Below, piece after piece: positions 1 through 5,534 of a stretch of DNA of 5,690 nucleotides. This DNA is from Hyphomicrobium_A sp039933175 (GTDB lineage: Bacteria > Pseudomonadota > Alphaproteobacteria > Rhizobiales > Hyphomicrobiaceae): assembly GCA_039933175.1 (NCBI GenBank), contig JBDTOR010000156.1, positions 1 to 5,690 of the forward strand, given 5' to 3'. Both the position numbers and the translations under genes were made by a program. Each line of letters begins with the position of its first letter. Within the stretch, counting starts at the first letter, position 1. The notes beneath the pieces are model-generated. The model had not been told where the DNA came from. It did not search any database and saw only the letters and a program-made list of their open reading frames with translations.

Positions 1-631
1 TGAAGGCGATGTCCTGATCCAGGCGCTCGTAGCGCAATGCCGTGAAACCGGAATCAGCGAGCAGGCCCAGCCAATCGTCGAGTCCTAAGGCGCGCGCATG
101 GCTCGGGTCGCGCAGCTCCTCGAAGGTGTTGTACAGCGTGTCGGCGTCGCGCAGCTGCGCGGGCGAAGTATCGGGCATGCGCGTCGCGTCGGGGCCGACG
201 TTGTCGACCAGTGCGAACGTCCCGCCGGGCTTCAGCGCGCGCCAAGCGGCGGCAACAAATGCAGCGGGGTCGGCGAAGTGATGCGCGGCAAGGCGGCAGG
301 TGACGAGATCGAAGGCCGCGTCGGCGAACGGCAGATTGTCGGCTTCGGCGTGCGCCGTCTCGACGTTGGTCAGCCCGCGCGCCGTCGCCAGCTTGGCGGT
401 TTGCTCGAGCATTTCCGTGGTGATATCGGAAGCGACAACGCGCGCGACGAGCGGCGCCAAGGCGAGTGCCGTGTGGCCAGCGCCTGTTGCAATGTCGAGA
501 CAATGCCAAGCAGGTTGTGGCGAAACGAGCGCGACGAGCCGCGCAAGGCTCGGCCCGCTCGCGTGCACGGCCGAGGCGGCATAGTCGGCGGCGGCCGCGC
601 CGAACTGTTCCTGCACCAGACGGCGGGTCAT
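1..631 (-). CDS. Class I SAM-dependent methyltransferase (Methyltransf_11 / UbiE-YcgJ-like), partial, C-terminus cut by window edge
   Basis: A minus-strand frame stays open from an ATG at 629-631 to the left edge, giving about 210 residues. Residues 45-53 read LDIATGAGH, the glycine-rich SAM-binding motif I of Rossmann-fold methyltransferases. VVASDIT follows with the acidic end of strand beta2, then LPFADAAFDLVTCRLAAHHF (motif II/post-I region) and RALKPGG (motif III region). The RDPSHARAL stretch is typical of the YcgJ-like group of small-molecule methyltransferases. These are soluble cytoplasmic enzymes, and the substrate cannot be told from sequence. A GGAG lies 5 nt before the ATG, inside the end of the upstream lysR gene. 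The ATG overlaps that gene's stop as ATGA, which implies translational coupling and a shared transcript. Fold assignment is firm; any specific pathway, ubiquinone synthesis included, is unsupported. Confidence 0.9.
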   Translation of the reverse strand, partial: MTRRLVQEQFGAAAADYAASAVHASGPSLARLVALVSPQPAWHCLDIATGAGHTALALAPLVARVVASDITTEMLEQTAKLATARGLTNVETAHAEADNLPFADAAFDLVTCRLAAHHFADPAAFVAAAWRALKPGGTFALVDNVGPDATRMPDTSPAQLRDADTLYNTFEELRDPSHARALGLDDWLGLLADSGFTALRYERLDQDIAF

Positions 632-1545
632 GATCGCTCCAGCACCTTTTGCTCCGTCGCAGCCGCGGCGGCCTGGCGCCGCTCGCCATAGCGTGAGGCA
701 AACTCCTGCCGCACGAAGGAGGCGAATTCCTCCGCCACGGCCGAGGCGCCGAGGCGGCGCAAATGCATGTTGATGCAGAACGGCGGCAGAGGCGGAAGGC
801 CGTCCTCCGCTTCCAAGACGGTCAATGCATCGGGCACCGCCGACAGCAGCATCGGCGCGATGGCGATGTCGGCGTAGAGCGTCGCCTTGAGGGCGTCGAG
901 CGCGCTGGCTTCACACATCGGACGCCAATCGCGCCCCTTGGTCGCCAGCGCTGCGATCGCCGAAGCCCTGAATGCACAGTTGGGACTGCCGAACGACACG
1001 GGCAGCGGCTCGCGCAAGTGCGCCTGCCCGCCGTGCGCGCCGACCCAGACCAGCGGGTCGCGCAGCAGCAGCTCGGCATCGTCGGGGACCGTGCGTTCGG
1101 TCGCCAGGGCGACGTCGAGCTCGCCACGGTCGAGCGCGGCGAGAAGATCGACCGTGATTCCCGACGTCAGCGTGACCTGCACGCGCGGCCAGGCGCGATC
1201 GAACCGCCGCAGCACCGGCGGAATGTTGGGCTCGACGACATCGTGGGGGACGCCGACCCGCACCTCGCCTTCGTAGTGCGGCTTGCTCATCAGGCCCCAC
1301 AGCGCATCGTTCATGGTCATCATCGTCTGCGCATGTGCCAGCAGCCGCTCGCCCGCCGCCGTGGTGCGCAACGTGCGATTGCTGCGATCGAACAGCTCGA
1401 CGCCGAACAGCTCCTCGAGGCGCTTCAGCTGCTGGCTGACGGCGGCTTGCGTGAGGTTCAACAGATGCGCCGCGCGGGTCACGCTGCCCGTTTCAACGAC
1501 GGCAACGAATGCCCGCAACAGCCCGACATCGATGTTTCGTGACAT
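628..1545 (-). CDS. LysR-type transcriptional regulator (LrhA-like effector domain)
   Basis: This is a 305-residue DNA-binding regulator of usual LTTR length. The N-terminal winged helix-turn-helix covers about residues 8-67 (LLRAFVAVVETGSVTRAAHL, then QAAVSQQLKRLEELFGVELF and TTAAGERLL). A linker helix follows, then the type 2 periplasmic-binding-like effector domain starting near EVRVGVPHD. The C-terminal half, with DWRPMCEAS and VLEAEDGLPPLP, recalls the LrhA/PecT subgroup from memory; the effector is unknown. I chose the ATG at 1543-1545 (MSRNID) because GAGG precedes it by 9 nt and the helix-turn-helix then begins at the normal distance. In-frame ATGs at 1558-1560 and 1564-1566 would add 5 or 7 residues and lack a comparable ribosome site. 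Its end overlaps the methyltransferase start. It is divergent from the DUF1127 gene, so autoregulation and control of that gene are plausible inferences. Confidence 0.93.
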   Translation of the reverse strand: MSRNIDVGLLRAFVAVVETGSVTRAAHLLNLTQAAVSQQLKRLEELFGVELFDRSNRTLRTTAAGERLLAHAQTMMTMNDALWGLMSKPHYEGEVRVGVPHDVVEPNIPPVLRRFDRAWPRVQVTLTSGITVDLLAALDRGELDVALATERTVPDDAELLLRDPLVWVGAHGGQAHLREPLPVSFGSPNCAFRASAIAALATKGRDWRPMCEASALDALKATLYADIAIAPMLLSAVPDALTVLEAEDGLPPLPPFCINMHLRRLGASAVAEEFASFVRQEFASRYGERRQAAAAATEQKVLERS

Positions 1546-1578
1546 GGCAGAACGCCTCATGCCCATTCATAACGAACC

Positions 1579-1615
1579 GTGATGCATTACATAATAAACA
1601 TTCGATGTTCTTATG
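1579..1615. promoter_or_regulatory. Candidate operator region with two inverted repeats in divergent AT-rich spacer
   Basis: The spacer between the lysR start and the DUF1127 start is markedly AT-rich against a GC-rich background, as expected for divergent promoters. It holds GTGATGCATTAC (1579-1590), a 12-mer that matches its own reverse complement at 10 of 12 positions around ATGCAT. Next to it is a nested dyad: CATAA (1590-1594) and AACAT (1597-1601), mirrored by ATGTT (1605-1609) and TTATG (1611-1615), with a one-base asymmetry between arms. LysR regulators commonly bind such dyads between themselves and a divergent target. That this LysR binds here is inference. I could not fix convincing -35/-10 boxes for either direction. 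Confidence 0.45.
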
Positions 1616-1635
1616 GGAAGGGCACACCTACATAC

Positions 1636-1659
1636 CTCTCCGCACGAACCTTCGGAGAG
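1636..1659 (+). promoter_or_regulatory. Hairpin masking the Shine-Dalgarno of the DUF1127 gene
   Basis: CTCTCCG (1636-1642) and CGGAGAG (1653-1659) are perfect reverse complements, separated by a 10-nt loop. The 3' arm contains the GGAG ribosome-binding site (1654-1657), 7 nt before the ATG at 1665. Folded in mRNA, this 7-bp, mostly G-C stem would hide the ribosome site. That is the arrangement of translational switches opened by heat, a small RNA, a protein or a ligand. The pairing is seen directly; the regulatory role is inference, since a polypurine SD can find a pyrimidine partner by chance. Confidence 0.5.
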
Positions 1660-1664
1660 CGGTC

Positions 1665-1892
1665 ATGGCGACGACATGTCAGTACAAGAGCGGCTCTGAA
1701 GCCGCCGTGTCCCGCGGCAAAAGCGGCGCCGTCACTAGGTTCTTCGCGTTCCTTGCGCGCGCCGGAGAGGTTGCCCGACAGCGGCGCGCGCTAATGCAGC
1801 TCGGCGACCAGGCACTCAAGGACTTCGGTGCTTCACGCGCCGACGCCTGGCAGGAAAGCGGCAGACCCTGGTGGGATCTGCCGGAACGCTGA
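1665..1892 (+). CDS. DUF1127 domain small protein
   Basis: A 75-residue basic protein. Its C-terminal half, about residues 27-65 (ARAGEVARQRRALMQLGDQALKDFGASRADA), fits the DUF1127 (YjiS-like) pattern of an arginine-rich helix, then a LxxLxDxxLKDxGxSRADA-like segment. It ends with a Trp-rich tail (GRPWWDLP). It has no signal peptide or membrane segment. DUF1127 proteins are abundant in alphaproteobacteria; some bind RNA and affect phosphate, carbon or stress metabolism, but the role of this one is unknown. I take the ATG at 1665 because GGAGAG (1654-1659) precedes it. A longer in-frame ATG at 1509 lies inside the divergent lysR and adds no family-like sequence. The gene is divergent from lysR and ends 5 bp from the leuC stop. 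Confidence 0.88.
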   Translation: MATTCQYKSGSEAAVSRGKSGAVTRFFAFLARAGEVARQRRALMQLGDQALKDFGASRADAWQESGRPWWDLPER

Positions 1893-1902
1893 CGGCGTCA
1901 GC
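1888..1902. terminator. Small palindrome holding both convergent stop codons, possible weak bidirectional terminator
   Basis: GCTGAC (1888-1893), GGC, GTCAGC (1897-1902) form a perfect 6-bp stem with a 3-nt loop. The TGA of the DUF1127 gene (1890-1892) lies in the left arm and the TGA of leuC (complement of 1898-1900) lies in the right arm. The stem is short and has no T-tract on either side, so intrinsic termination would be weak at best. It is the only hairpin seen between the two convergent genes. Confidence 0.3.
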
Positions 1903-3304
1903 CGCCCCAGCTACGGATGTCCACGAAGTGGCCTTCGATCGCCGCCGCCGCCGCCATGATCGGCGACAGCAGATGCGTGCGGCCGAGGCGGCCTTGGCGA
2001 CCCTCGAAGTTGCGGTTCGAGGTCGAAGCGCAGCGCTGCTGCGGCTTCAGCTGATCGGGGTTCATGCCAAGGCACATCGAGCAGCCCGGTTCGCGCCACT
2101 CAAAGCCCGCGTCCTTGAAGATCTTGTCGAGGCCCTCGGCTTCCGCCTGTGCCTTGACCAGACCGGACCCCGGGACGATCATCGCGTAGGCGAGACGCTC
2201 GGAGATCTTCTTGCCGTTGACGAGTTCGGCCACGGCGCGCAGATCCTCGATGCGGCCGTTGGTGCACGAGCCGATCCATACGACGTCGAGCGGAACGTCG
2301 GTCATCCTGGTTCCGGGCTTAAGGCCCATGTAGTCGAGCGCGCGCTGCATCGAGACGCGCTTGTTCTCGTTCTCGACCTTCGCCGGATCGGGAACGACAC
2401 CCGCGATCGACACGACATCCTCAGGGCTGGTGCCCCAGGTGACGATCGGCGGCAGCTTGGCCGCGTCGAGCTTGATCTCCTCGTCGAAGAACGCGCCTTC
2501 GTCGGAGCTCAGGGTCTCCCAGTAGCGCATGGCGATATCCCACGCGCCGCCCTTGGGAGCCTTCGGCCGGCCCTTGATGAAGTCGTAGGTCTTCTGGTCA
2601 GGTGCGATCATGCCGGCCCGGGCGCCGCCCTCGATCGACATGTTGCAGATCGTCATGCGGCCTTCCATTGACAGCGCGCGGATGGCCTCTCCCGCGTACT
2701 CGATGACATGGCCGGTGCCGCCGGCCGTGCCGATCTCGCCGATGATGGCGAGGATGATGTCCTTGGCGGTGACGCCCTTCGGAAGTGCGCCATCGACACT
2801 GATCCGCATGTTCTTCGCTTTGCGCTGGATCAGCGTCTGCGTGGCGAGCACGTGCTCAACCTCCGACGTGCCGATGCCGTGTGCCAGCGCGCCGAAGGCG
2901 CCGTGCGTCGAGGTGTGGCTGTCGCCGCAAACAATGGTGGTGCCGGGAAGCGTGAAGCCCTGCTCGGGGCCGATGACGTGCACGATGCCCTGGCGCTTGT
3001 CGTGTTCGTCGAAGTATTCGACGCCGAAGTCGCGCGCGTTGGTGGCCAGCGTCTCGACCTGGATGCGGCTGTCGTTGTCATCGATGCCCTTGGTGCGGTC
3101 GGACGTCGGCACGTTGTGGTCGACGACCGCCAGCGTCTTCTCAGGCGCGCGCACCTTGCGGCCCGACATGCGCAGGCCTTCGAACGCCTGCGGGCTGGTC
3201 ACCTCGTGAACGAGATGCCGATCGATGTAGAGCAGGCACGTGCCGTCGTCCTGGCGCTCGACCACGTGATCGTCGAAGATCTTGTCGTAGAGTGTCTTAG
3301 CCAT
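1898..3304 (-). CDS. leuC: 3-isopropylmalate dehydratase large subunit (isopropylmalate isomerase)
   Basis: LeuC is the catalytic [4Fe-4S] subunit of isopropylmalate isomerase. With LeuD it interconverts 2- and 3-isopropylmalate, the second step of leucine biosynthesis, in the cytoplasm. The 468-residue length is normal for bacterial LeuC. The aconitase-family signature VCGDSHTSTHGAFGALAHGI is present, and the three cluster ligands are Cys347 (WIGSCTNGR), Cys408 and Cys411 (EPGCSMCLGMNPDQL). The C-terminal block RCASTSNRNFEGRQG and ending AAAAAIEGHFVDIRSW are diagnostic. I chose the ATG at 3302-3304 (MAKTLYDKIFDDH), the conserved LeuC N-terminus. An in-frame GTG at 3364 would add 20 non-conserved residues. 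The ribosome site is weak (GAGA about 6 nt upstream). No leuD or leuB is adjacent, since the next gene downstream is convergent, so the small subunit must be encoded elsewhere. Confidence 0.98.
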   Translation of the reverse strand: MAKTLYDKIFDDHVVERQDDGTCLLYIDRHLVHEVTSPQAFEGLRMSGRKVRAPEKTLAVVDHNVPTSDRTKGIDDNDSRIQVETLATNARDFGVEYFDEHDKRQGIVHVIGPEQGFTLPGTTIVCGDSHTSTHGAFGALAHGIGTSEVEHVLATQTLIQRKAKNMRISVDGALPKGVTAKDIILAIIGEIGTAGGTGHVIEYAGEAIRALSMEGRMTICNMSIEGGARAGMIAPDQKTYDFIKGRPKAPKGGAWDIAMRYWETLSSDEGAFFDEEIKLDAAKLPPIVTWGTSPEDVVSIAGVVPDPAKVENENKRVSMQRALDYMGLKPGTRMTDVPLDVVWIGSCTNGRIEDLRAVAELVNGKKISERLAYAMIVPGSGLVKAQAEAEGLDKIFKDAGFEWREPGCSMCLGMNPDQLKPQQRCASTSNRNFEGRQGRLGRTHLLSPIMAAAAAIEGHFVDIRSWGG

Positions 3305-3352
3305 GCCGTGTCTCGTCTCAGATGGGCCGCGGATAGCAGCCGCCGCGCGGAA

Positions 3353-3395
3353 ACCCACCCTCACGCCTCCGGCCGCCCGGGTGCGAAAGGTGGGT
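3353..3395 (-). promoter_or_regulatory. Stem-loop in leuC leader
   Basis: In the predicted leuC leader, ACCCACC (complement of 3389-3395) can pair with GGTGGGT (complement of 3353-3359), a perfect 7-bp stem. The roughly 29-nt interior contains a further short CCGG/CCGG stem. Only three U residues follow, so it is not a convincing terminator. I find no leucine-rich leader ORF beside it: the only upstream start in this leader is an in-frame GTG (3364) whose 20 codons contain no leucine. Classic ribosome-mediated attenuation is therefore not supported, and another leader-based control is possible but speculative. Confidence 0.3.
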
Positions 3396-3437
3396 CTGGG
3401 TGCTTCCTAGCCGCCGATGCTCAGAAACCGTGCTCGT

Positions 3438-3466
3438 TAAATAGCGTCTTGCCGCGCCGGCTGCAA
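3438..3466 (-). promoter_or_regulatory. Putative sigma70-type promoter of leuC
   Basis: On the minus strand TTGCAG (complement of 3461-3466) and TATTTA (complement of 3438-3443) are spaced by exactly 17 bp, close to the TTGACA-N17-TATAAT consensus. Transcription would begin near 3431, giving a leader of about 125 nt before the leuC ATG. The site lies 44 bp past the stop of the upstream LysR gene, so leuC can be expressed independently of it. Confidence 0.55.
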
Positions 3467-3510
3467 TTGCCGCTGCCGTGCGGCGTTTCCGGCTGGTGCG
3501 GGGGAAGCCC

Positions 3511-4401
3511 TCAGAACTTCCACTGGCGGGCCTGGGCGACGAGGAAGTCGCGCAGAACCTGCACCTTTTTTGAGGACTTGAGCTCCTCCGGGTAGACGAA
3601 CAGGATAGGCAGCGTCGGCGGGTCGATCTCGGTGAGCACGGGCACCAGGTCGGCCTCGTTGTCGGTCATGTAGTCGGGGATCATACCGATGCCGATGCCG
3701 GCACGGATGGCGTAGCGCAGGGCGACGACGCTGTTGGCGCGGAAGGCCGGCTCGCGGGGGCCCTTGCCGTTGCGGCCCGCCGATTCCAGCCACGTGATCG
3801 CTGATAGGTGCTGAGCCGGTTGCCCGCTGTAGGACAGGATGCTGTGGCCGTCGAGCTCGTCGAGTGTCTGCGGTGCACCGAAGCGACGCACGTACTGCGT
3901 CGACGCGAACGCCCGCACGCGGCTGGTGAACAGCATGCGGCGAATGAGGTCGGCATGCGGCGGCTCGCGCGTCCAGATGGCGACGTCGGCGGCGCGCATG
4001 CCGATGTCGACCTGCTCGTCGTTGAGATGCAGCTCTATGCGGATCTCGGGATAGAGGTCGTGGAACTCGCGCAGACGCTGCGTCAACCAGATGGTTCCGA
4101 AGCCGACGGGAGCCGTGATGCGCAGCTCACCAGAGGGCTTCGAGGTCGTATCGGAGAGCAGCGTCTCGGCGGTATGCAGCTTGTTGATCACGTCCGACGT
4201 CGTGCGGTGCAGCAGCTCGCCCTGCTCGGTGAGGACAAGGCCGCGCGCGTGCCGATGGAACAGCGTTACCTTGAGATCGCGTTCCAGGGCCGAAACTTGA
4301 CGGCTAACGGCCGACTGGCTCATGTGCAGGGAATCGCCGGCATGCGTGAAGCTGCCCGCTTCGGCGGCCGCGTGAAATATCCTGAGCTTATCCCAGTCCA
4401 T
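3511..4401 (-). CDS. LysR-type transcriptional regulator of the LsrB/VtlR group
   Basis: A 296-residue LTTR. The winged helix-turn-helix spans about residues 5-63 (KLRIFHAAAEAGSFTHAGDS, SQSAVSRQVSALERDL, LFHRHARGLVLTEQGELL), and the effector domain starts near residue 91 (GELRITAPVGFG). Both the N-terminal block and the ending YPEELKSSKKVQVLRDFLVAQARQWKF closely resemble LsrB of Sinorhizobium and VtlR of Agrobacterium and Brucella as I remember them. These control envelope and redox functions, the AbcR2 small RNA and DUF1127 genes. I chose the ATG at 4399-4401 (MDWDKLRIFH), the family N-terminus, with GGGG about 8 nt upstream; an ATG at 4425 adds 8 non-conserved residues. The protein has no cysteine at all, whereas LsrB uses cysteines for redox sensing, so it is probably a paralogue with another signal. 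It is upstream of leuC on the same strand and divergent from the SMP-30-like gene. Confidence 0.93.
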   Translation of the reverse strand: MDWDKLRIFHAAAEAGSFTHAGDSLHMSQSAVSRQVSALERDLKVTLFHRHARGLVLTEQGELLHRTTSDVINKLHTAETLLSDTTSKPSGELRITAPVGFGTIWLTQRLREFHDLYPEIRIELHLNDEQVDIGMRAADVAIWTREPPHADLIRRMLFTSRVRAFASTQYVRRFGAPQTLDELDGHSILSYSGQPAQHLSAITWLESAGRNGKGPREPAFRANSVVALRYAIRAGIGIGMIPDYMTDNEADLVPVLTEIDPPTLPILFVYPEELKSSKKVQVLRDFLVAQARQWKF

Positions 4402-4491
4402 ATTCGGACCCCGCATCCACCGCACAAGCTCGACGCCGAGCCAGGAAGGACCCGCTGCGGAGAGCGACCGCAGGCGTGGTTAATCCGACAA

Positions 4492-4523
4492 CTACGACTT
4501 TGTTGCGGTGCAACTTAATGTAG
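4492..4523. promoter_or_regulatory. Candidate operator dyad in the divergent lysR / SMP-30 spacer
   Basis: The 209-bp spacer (4402-4610) holds GTTGC-GGT-GCAAC (4502-4514), a perfect 5-bp inverted repeat. It is flanked by CTAC (4492-4495) and GTAG (4520-4523), so the arms read CTAC-N7-TTGC and GCAA-N6-GTAG, a 32-bp dyad with one base of asymmetry. This is the size and position expected for a LysR binding site serving a divergent pair. Binding by the adjacent regulator is inference. The rest of the spacer toward 4402 shows no other clear element. Confidence 0.4.
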
Positions 4524-4542
4524 CGGTGGGCTGGTGAACAGG

Positions 4543-4570
4543 GTGACGCACGGGCGCAGCCCCATATAAG
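4543..4570 (+). promoter_or_regulatory. Possible promoter of the SMP-30-like gene
   Basis: TATAAG (4565-4570) is a good -10 hexamer in otherwise GC-rich sequence. GTGACG (4543-4548), 16 bp upstream, is a moderate -35. The start would fall near 4577, leaving a leader of about 34 nt that ends with the strong GGAGG at 4600-4604. The candidate operator dyad lies just upstream of the -35, where LysR activators usually bind. Confidence 0.4.
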
Positions 4571-4610
4571 CAGCTGCAACTCGGCAAGCAGCCCAACACG
4601 GAGGAACGAG

Positions 4611-5477
4611 ATGAAGTCAGTCGGGATGGCCATCGCACTGGTGGCGGCAAGTGCGGCATTGGCGGCAGTAAGCGCGCGGCCTGCCTTGTTGTGGGAGACG
4701 ACTGGACTGAAGACGCCGGAGTCGGCGCTCGCCGTGCCGGCCGAAGGTTTTGCCTACGTCAGCAACGTCGCCGGAAAGCCGACCGAGAAAGACGGCAACG
4801 GCTTTATTTCCAAGGTTTCACTCGCCGACGGCAAGATCATCGCGCTCGAATGGGCGAAGGGCATGGACGCTCCGAAGGGTCTCGCGCTGGCGGGCGGCAA
4901 GCTCTACACGGCGGACATCGACAAGCTGGTCGAGATCGATCCCGCCAGCGGGAAGATCCTGGCGAAGTACGATGCGCCAGGCGCAACGTTTCTGAACGAC
5001 GTCGCCGCCGATGCGCAGGGCAACGTCTACGTCTCCGATTCCAACACCAGCACCATCTGGCGCCTCGCCGGTGGCAAGTTGGAGAAGTGGCTCGATGGTC
5101 CGCAGCTGAAGTTCCCCAACGGCCTGTACGTCGATGGCGACAATCTGATCGTCGCCGCCTGGGGCGCGCCGGGTACGTCGGCCCAATCGTCGGCCCCGTC
5201 GAACCTGCTGACAATTTCCCTTGCCGATAAGAAGATCAGCGATCTGGGCGATGGCACGCCGGTCGGCAACTTGGACGGCATCGAGCCGATCGGCGACGAT
5301 TTCCTCGTCACTGACTGGGTGGCGGGCGCCCTCTACCGCATCGACCGCAAGGGTAAGGCAACGCAGCTGCTCGATCTCGACCAGGGCACCGCCGACATCG
5401 GCTACGTGCCGGAGACGGGCCTGTTGCTGATCCCAATGATGATGAGCGACAAGCTCGTCGCCTACAAAGCGCAATAG
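4611..5477 (+). CDS. Exported SMP-30/gluconolactonase/LRE-like beta-propeller protein
   Basis: A 288-residue protein with an N-terminal signal peptide: Lys2, a hydrophobic Ala/Val/Leu core at about residues 6-20, and a probable cleavage near AVSA at residue 22. It is expected in the periplasm. The mature part shows repeated propeller blades such as GFAYVSN, KGLALAGGKLYTAD, LNDVAADAQGNVYVSDSNTSTIWRL, FPNGLYVDGDNLIVAAWG and LDGIEPIGDDFLVTDW. These are characteristic of SMP-30/gluconolactonase-like six-bladed propellers. By family analogy Glu37, Asn129 or Asn170, and Asp222 are candidate metal ligands. Known members hydrolyse sugar lactones or other esters with Ca2+ or Zn2+, but the substrate here cannot be deduced and NHL-type non-enzymatic binding is possible. 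The start is secure, with GGAGG six bases before the ATG. The gene is divergent from the LsrB-like regulator, a possible controller, and is followed by a strong hairpin. Confidence 0.88.
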   Translation: MKSVGMAIALVAASAALAAVSARPALLWETTGLKTPESALAVPAEGFAYVSNVAGKPTEKDGNGFISKVSLADGKIIALEWAKGMDAPKGLALAGGKLYTADIDKLVEIDPASGKILAKYDAPGATFLNDVAADAQGNVYVSDSNTSTIWRLAGGKLEKWLDGPQLKFPNGLYVDGDNLIVAAWGAPGTSAQSSAPSNLLTISLADKKISDLGDGTPVGNLDGIEPIGDDFLVTDWVAGALYRIDRKGKATQLLDLDQGTADIGYVPETGLLLIPMMMSDKLVAYKAQ

Positions 5478-5486
5478 CAAATGCGC

Positions 5487-5510
5487 GCGGCCCTGCTCCG
5501 GCAGGGCCGC
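5487..5510. terminator. Strong GC hairpin, likely bidirectional terminator
   Basis: GCGGCCCTGC (5487-5496), loop TCCG, GCAGGGCCGC (5501-5510) form a perfect 10-bp stem 9 bp after the TAG of the SMP-30-like gene. It lies 24 bp from the stop of the convergent minus-strand gene. There is no T-tract on the plus side and only a short ATTT on the minus side, so it is not a textbook intrinsic terminator. Its position between two convergent ends suggests transcript termination or 3'-end protection for both. Confidence 0.65.
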
Positions 5511-5534
5511 TGTCCCACTATCGCAGAGAGATTG

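Noticed and set aside
54..701. Minus-strand frame of 215 codons overlapping the methyltransferase
   Set aside because: It is very Arg/Ala-rich and motif-free. The correct frame, which begins at 631 and runs off the edge, carries the methyltransferase motifs.
763..1542. Plus-strand frame of 259 codons antisense to the first lysR gene
   Set aside because: The sequence is rich in Arg, Gln and His as expected for the reverse of a GC-rich gene, and the opposite strand encodes a clear LysR protein.
1509..1664. Longer start for the DUF1127 gene
   Set aside because: The extension runs into the divergent lysR and through the AT-rich promoter spacer, and the good ribosome site is at 1654-1659.
1871..2671. 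Long plus-strand frame of 266 codons antisense to leuC
   Set aside because: It lies fully opposite the conserved leuC coding region, has no recognisable motif or ribosome site, and is typical of a GC-rich antisense shadow. The same holds for the 2708-3595 plus frame.
3305..3364. GTG-initiated N-terminal extension of leuC, or a leader peptide
   Set aside because: The 20 extra residues do not resemble LeuC, and they contain no leucine codons, so neither an extended start nor an attenuation peptide is supported.
4573..4592. GCTGC/GCAGC 5-bp inverted repeat in the SMP-30-like gene leader
   Set aside because: The stem is short with a 10-nt loop, does not cover the Shine-Dalgarno sequence, and is expected by chance in sequence of this composition.
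4818..5480. Minus-strand frame of 220 codons opposite the SMP-30-like gene
   Set aside because: The plus strand has a signal peptide, a strong ribosome site and propeller repeats; the minus frame has no family features.
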